A stretch of 8,461 nucleotides of DNA from Saprospiraceae bacterium. Its GTDB lineage: Bacteria > Bacteroidota > Bacteroidia > Bacteroidales > JAIPBB01. The DNA is taken from contig JAIPBB010000240.1 in NCBI GenBank assembly GCA_021739805.1, forward strand, positions 1 to 8,461, in the 5' to 3' direction. A program made the position numbers and the translations under genes. The notes under the pieces were generated by a model. It worked only from the letters and a program-made list of their open reading frames with translations, searched no databases and had not been told where the DNA came from. The stretch's first letter is position 1. Every line of letters starts with the position of its first letter. Of this stretch, positions 6,610-8,461 are shown piece after piece.

Positions 6610-6679
6610 AACCTGAAACTTAAAACGCCTGCACTGAGCGAAGTCGAAGTGTGAAACCTGAAACCTGAAACTTAAAACC
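6610..6679. repeat. Heptamer array T(G/A)AAAC(C/T), split by a palindrome
   Basis: Units TGAAACT and TAAAACG (6614-6627) precede a REP-like palindrome. After it come TGAAACC, TGAAACC, TGAAACT and TAAAACC (6652-6679). CCTGAAACTTAAAAC followed by CTGCACT occurs at 6612-6634 and again at 6664-6686, offset by two bases, so a direct repeat carries a REP-like element at each end point, in opposite orientations. Confidence 0.75.
6632..6651 (+). repeat. REP-like palindromic element, copy A
   Basis: CACTGAGCGAAGTCGAAGTG has ends that pair (CACT with AGTG), followed inward by a tandem G-A / A-G mismatch and a G-C pair. Related copies lie inverted at 6682-6700 and direct at 6731-6750. Sequences of this CACTGAGC...TCGAAGTG type are, from memory, dispersed in many bacterial genomes. 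Confidence 0.65.
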
Positions 6680-6681
6680 TG

Positions 6682-6700
6682 CACTTCGGATCCGCTCAGT
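6682..6700 (-). repeat. REP-like palindromic element, copy B (inverted)
   Basis: On the minus strand it reads ACTGAGCGGATCCGAAGTG and matches copy A at 16 of 19 positions. With copy A it forms an inverted pair separated by 30 bases, so a longer hairpin is possible in the transcript of either convergent gene; this could stop or stabilise transcripts. Confidence 0.62.
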
Positions 6701-6730
6701 ATCCAGAAAGATAATCACGAAGAGTATGGT

Positions 6731-6750
6731 CATTGAGCGGAGTCGAAATA
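6731..6750 (+). repeat. REP-like palindromic element, copy C
   Basis: CATTGAGCGGAGTCGAAATA matches copy A at 16 of 20 positions. At the third pair of the stem C-G has become T-A, a compensatory change, while the tandem G-A mismatch and G-C pair are kept. The element sits 14 bases past the rseP stop codon. Confidence 0.6.
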
Positions 6751-6769
6751 AAACCCGAAACCCTCTACT
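6749..6769. repeat. Heptamer units running into the rseP stop codon
   Basis: TAAAACC (6749) and CGAAACC (6756) belong to the T(G/A)AAAC(C/T) family, and the next heptamer (6763-6769) contains the rseP stop codon. On the minus strand the gene end TTTAAG-TAG-AGGGTTTC resembles the array word order TTTTAAGTTTCAGGTTTC. Confidence 0.5.
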
Positions 6770-8084
6770 TAAACAACTTCACAATATCATTTCCATTAGC
6801 AAAAACCAATAAGCTAAGAAGAATTACCATACCGACTATTTGAGCATATTCCATAAATTTATCTCCCGGTTTTCTTCCGGTAATCATTTCGTATAAAAGA
6901 AACATTACATGACCACCATCCAAAGCCGGGATAGGTAGAACATTCATTATTGCAAGAATAATTGATAAAAAGGCTGTAAGATTCCAAAAGGATTGCCAGT
7001 CCCAAACGCCGGGAAAAATATTGCCAATGGTAATAAATCCACCAAGCGACTGGTAAGCTTTAGTTTCAGGAGAGAAAATTAGTTTAAGCTGCTTGAGATA
7101 ATTTCCCAGGGTTTTGTAGGCTTTGATAGCTCCGGCAGGAATTGCCTGGGCGAAAGTGTAACTTCTTTCCTTAAATTTAAAAAATTCTTTCACTTCGGCT
7201 TCAACACCAATAAGTCCTTTATCTGAAACATCAACATTAACAATTACAGTATCTTTTCCACGCAATGCGGAAATTTCAACATTCTGTTTTTTATGCTTCT
7301 TAATTTCTTTTACGAATTCATCATAATAAACTGTTGAAACATCATTGATGCCAATAAGAAAATCATTATTCTTTAAACCTGATTTCTTAGCTTCTGATTT
7401 TTTTGTAAACCTTTTAATTTTAAATGGCATTCTTGCACCAATAAAATCAGGCGAATTATGTTTTATCAGCTTTCCTACAAATTCTTTAGGAATATCAATA
7501 TTTATATTTTCATTATTTCTTAAAACCTGAACGGATTTTGCTTTGTCAAGAATTATTATTGAAGGGATTTTAAAGAAATCTTCAACTTCAACATAATCAA
7601 CACTAAGGATTTTATCACCATTTTGCAAACCCATTTCCTTGGCAAGTGAGTCAGCAGTAATTCCATACTTAACTTCGGATGTTGGAAGATATGTCTCACC
7701 CCAAACTGTCAGCATAACAATATAAATAGCAATTGCTAAAAGAATATTAACTGATACCCCACCCAGCATAATAATTAGTCTTTGCCATGATGGTTTTGAA
7801 CGAAATTCCCAGGGCTGTGGAGGTTGTTTCATTTGCTCTTTGTCCATGGATTCATCAATCATTCCTGAAATTTTAACATATCCACCCAAAGGAAGCCAGC
7901 CAACACCATATTCCGTATGTCCCCTTTTAATTTTAAATAATGAAAACCATGGGTCGAAGAAAAGATAAAATTTTTCAACTCTAACTTTAAATAGTTTTGA
8001 AGGAATAAAATGTCCTAATTCATGCAGTATGACAAGGATTGATAAACTTAAAATAAGTTGCAATATTTTTACGAGTATTTCCAT
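6765..8084 (-). CDS. rseP: RIP-type site-2 zinc metalloprotease RseP
   Basis: Inner-membrane M50 protease that cuts substrates within the membrane. In E. coli RseP cleaves the anti-sigma factor RseA and clears leftover signal peptides; targets here are unknown. The zinc motif HELGH is at residues 21-25 in the first membrane helix, and the GGYVKI membrane-associated loop follows near residue 68. A second helix spans about 102-128. Two tandem PDZ domains follow (about 137-205 and 220-295). The second metal motif NVLPIPALDGG ends with D389 at the catalytic aspartate position, and a last helix spans about 411-430. Length (439 residues) and order match the family; all catalytic residues are present. 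The start (8084) begins directly with the first helix; AAAGAGAAG a few bases upstream is a weak ribosome site. A probable dxr lies upstream on the same strand, but a repeat-filled gap of 253 bases separates them. Confidence 0.95.
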   Translation of the reverse strand: MEILVKILQLILSLSILVILHELGHFIPSKLFKVRVEKFYLFFDPWFSLFKIKRGHTEYGVGWLPLGGYVKISGMIDESMDKEQMKQPPQPWEFRSKPSWQRLIIMLGGVSVNILLAIAIYIVMLTVWGETYLPTSEVKYGITADSLAKEMGLQNGDKILSVDYVEVEDFFKIPSIIILDKAKSVQVLRNNENINIDIPKEFVGKLIKHNSPDFIGARMPFKIKRFTKKSEAKKSGLKNNDFLIGINDVSTVYYDEFVKEIKKHKKQNVEISALRGKDTVIVNVDVSDKGLIGVEAEVKEFFKFKERSYTFAQAIPAGAIKAYKTLGNYLKQLKLIFSPETKAYQSLGGFITIGNIFPGVWDWQSFWNLTAFLSIILAIMNVLPIPALDGGHVMFLLYEMITGRKPGDKFMEYAQIVGMVILLSLLVFANGNDIVKLFK

Positions 8085-8164
8085 TTACTTCTCTTTGTTA
8101 ATTTTTTTAAGTTGTTTTAAATTATCATTTCTGCTTTTATTCTCTTAAATCATTAGAGTTTCCC

Positions 8165-8343
8165 ACCTTTTGCCTTTCGAAGCGAAGTCCAGACGGATTC
8201 ATAAAATCACAAGTCCGTAGGATGCCTTTTGTCTTTAAACTTTTTCCTTTGATCTTTTTCCTTTAAACTTTTGCCTTTTGCCTTTTGTCTTTTGCCTTTT
8301 GCCTTTTGCCTTTAAACTTTTTACTTATGCCTTAGCCTTAGCC
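8165..8343. repeat. Heptamer array GCCTTTT between rseP and dxr
   Basis: Fifteen exact 7-bp units run from 8224 to 8328: GCCTTTT five times, AACTTTT three times, GTCTTTT, GTCTTTA, GCCTTTA, two TCCTTT-type units, ATCTTTT and TACTTAT. C at position 3 and TT at positions 4-5 are invariant. Two more units (8165-8178) lie on the far side of a palindromic insert at 8179-8223. From 8329 the period shortens to six (GCCTTA twice), and the second hexamer contains the dxr stop codon. It leaves 8085-8164 as the only plain spacer before rseP. Confidence 0.85.
8179..8223. repeat. Palindromic REP-like insert within the heptamer array
   Basis: The 45-base block sits between array units GCCTTTC and GCCTTTT. 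Its hairpin arms are ACGGATT (8193-8199) and AGTCCGT (8212-8218), with one T-G wobble and a 12-base loop. It begins GAAGCGAAGTCC; the AGCGAAGTC core is shared with the element at 6632-6651. Confidence 0.55.
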
Positions 8344-8461
8344 TATTTTTTCAATTAAATTCTTCGCTAATATCCTTGTTTCCTTGTCAGTTAACACATA
8401 ATCATCAAAATTTGCTTTTTGAATAAATGTTATATCCTGCATGCACTTTTCAATAATATCA
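8338..8461 (-). CDS. dxr: 1-deoxy-D-xylulose 5-phosphate reductoisomerase, C-terminal end (partial)
   Basis: Only the last 40 codons and the TAA are inside the window; the gene enters from the right edge. The peptide ends in a helix-rich stretch with DIIEKCMQ at its start, then ANFDDYVLTDKETR (residues 16-29 of the fragment) and AKNLI near the end. This matches my recollection of the Dxr C-terminus in Bacteroidota (DII...M, then a D-Y-x-x-T-D-x-E-x-R pattern). Dxr makes 2-C-methyl-D-erythritol 4-phosphate in the MEP isoprenoid pathway in the cytoplasm. Position directly upstream of rseP on the same strand agrees with the usual dxr-rseP order. The stop codon lies inside a GCCTTA hexamer repeat. 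With so short a fragment the call rests on pattern and context together. Confidence 0.72.
   Translation of the reverse strand, partial: DIIEKCMQDITFIQKANFDDYVLTDKETRILAKNLIEKIG

Overview
The window looks like a chromosomal segment of a low-GC member of the Bacteroidota. The clues are the A+T-rich coding style, TAnnTTTG-type -7 boxes upstream of three genes, Shine-Dalgarno sites that are mostly weak, a large beta-barrel outer-membrane protein ending in phenylalanine, and a probable dxr-rseP neighbourhood. Genus cannot be read from this stretch.

Layout: 1-398 is an A+T-rich upstream region. 399-1313 (+) is a CorA-type magnesium/divalent metal channel. It converges, across a 226-bp repeat-filled spacer, on 1540-5058 (-), a 1172-residue secreted protein predicted to be an outer-membrane barrel of unresolved family. 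A 579-bp divergent spacer with more repeats leads to 5638-6531 (+), a YitT-type membrane protein with a C-terminal DUF2179 domain. This converges on 6765-8084 (-), an RseP-type site-2 protease with two PDZ domains. Upstream of rseP, after another repeat-filled spacer, the last 40 residues of a minus-strand gene enter from the right edge; they read like the C-terminus of Dxr (DXP reductoisomerase).

The genes do not form one pathway. They are mostly envelope functions: metal uptake, an outer-membrane barrel, an inner-membrane protein and envelope proteolysis next to isoprenoid synthesis.

The most striking content is between the genes. Every spacer is largely built of degenerate short tandem arrays, mostly with a strict 7-bp period (also 8 and 9 bp). 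Each array has its own word family, and several are interrupted by small palindromic REP-like elements. The arrays run right up to stop codons, and in three cases through them. About 90 bp of one composite array occurs in inverted orientation on both sides of the barrel gene. I see no defence system, transposase, CRISPR array, tRNA or rRNA.
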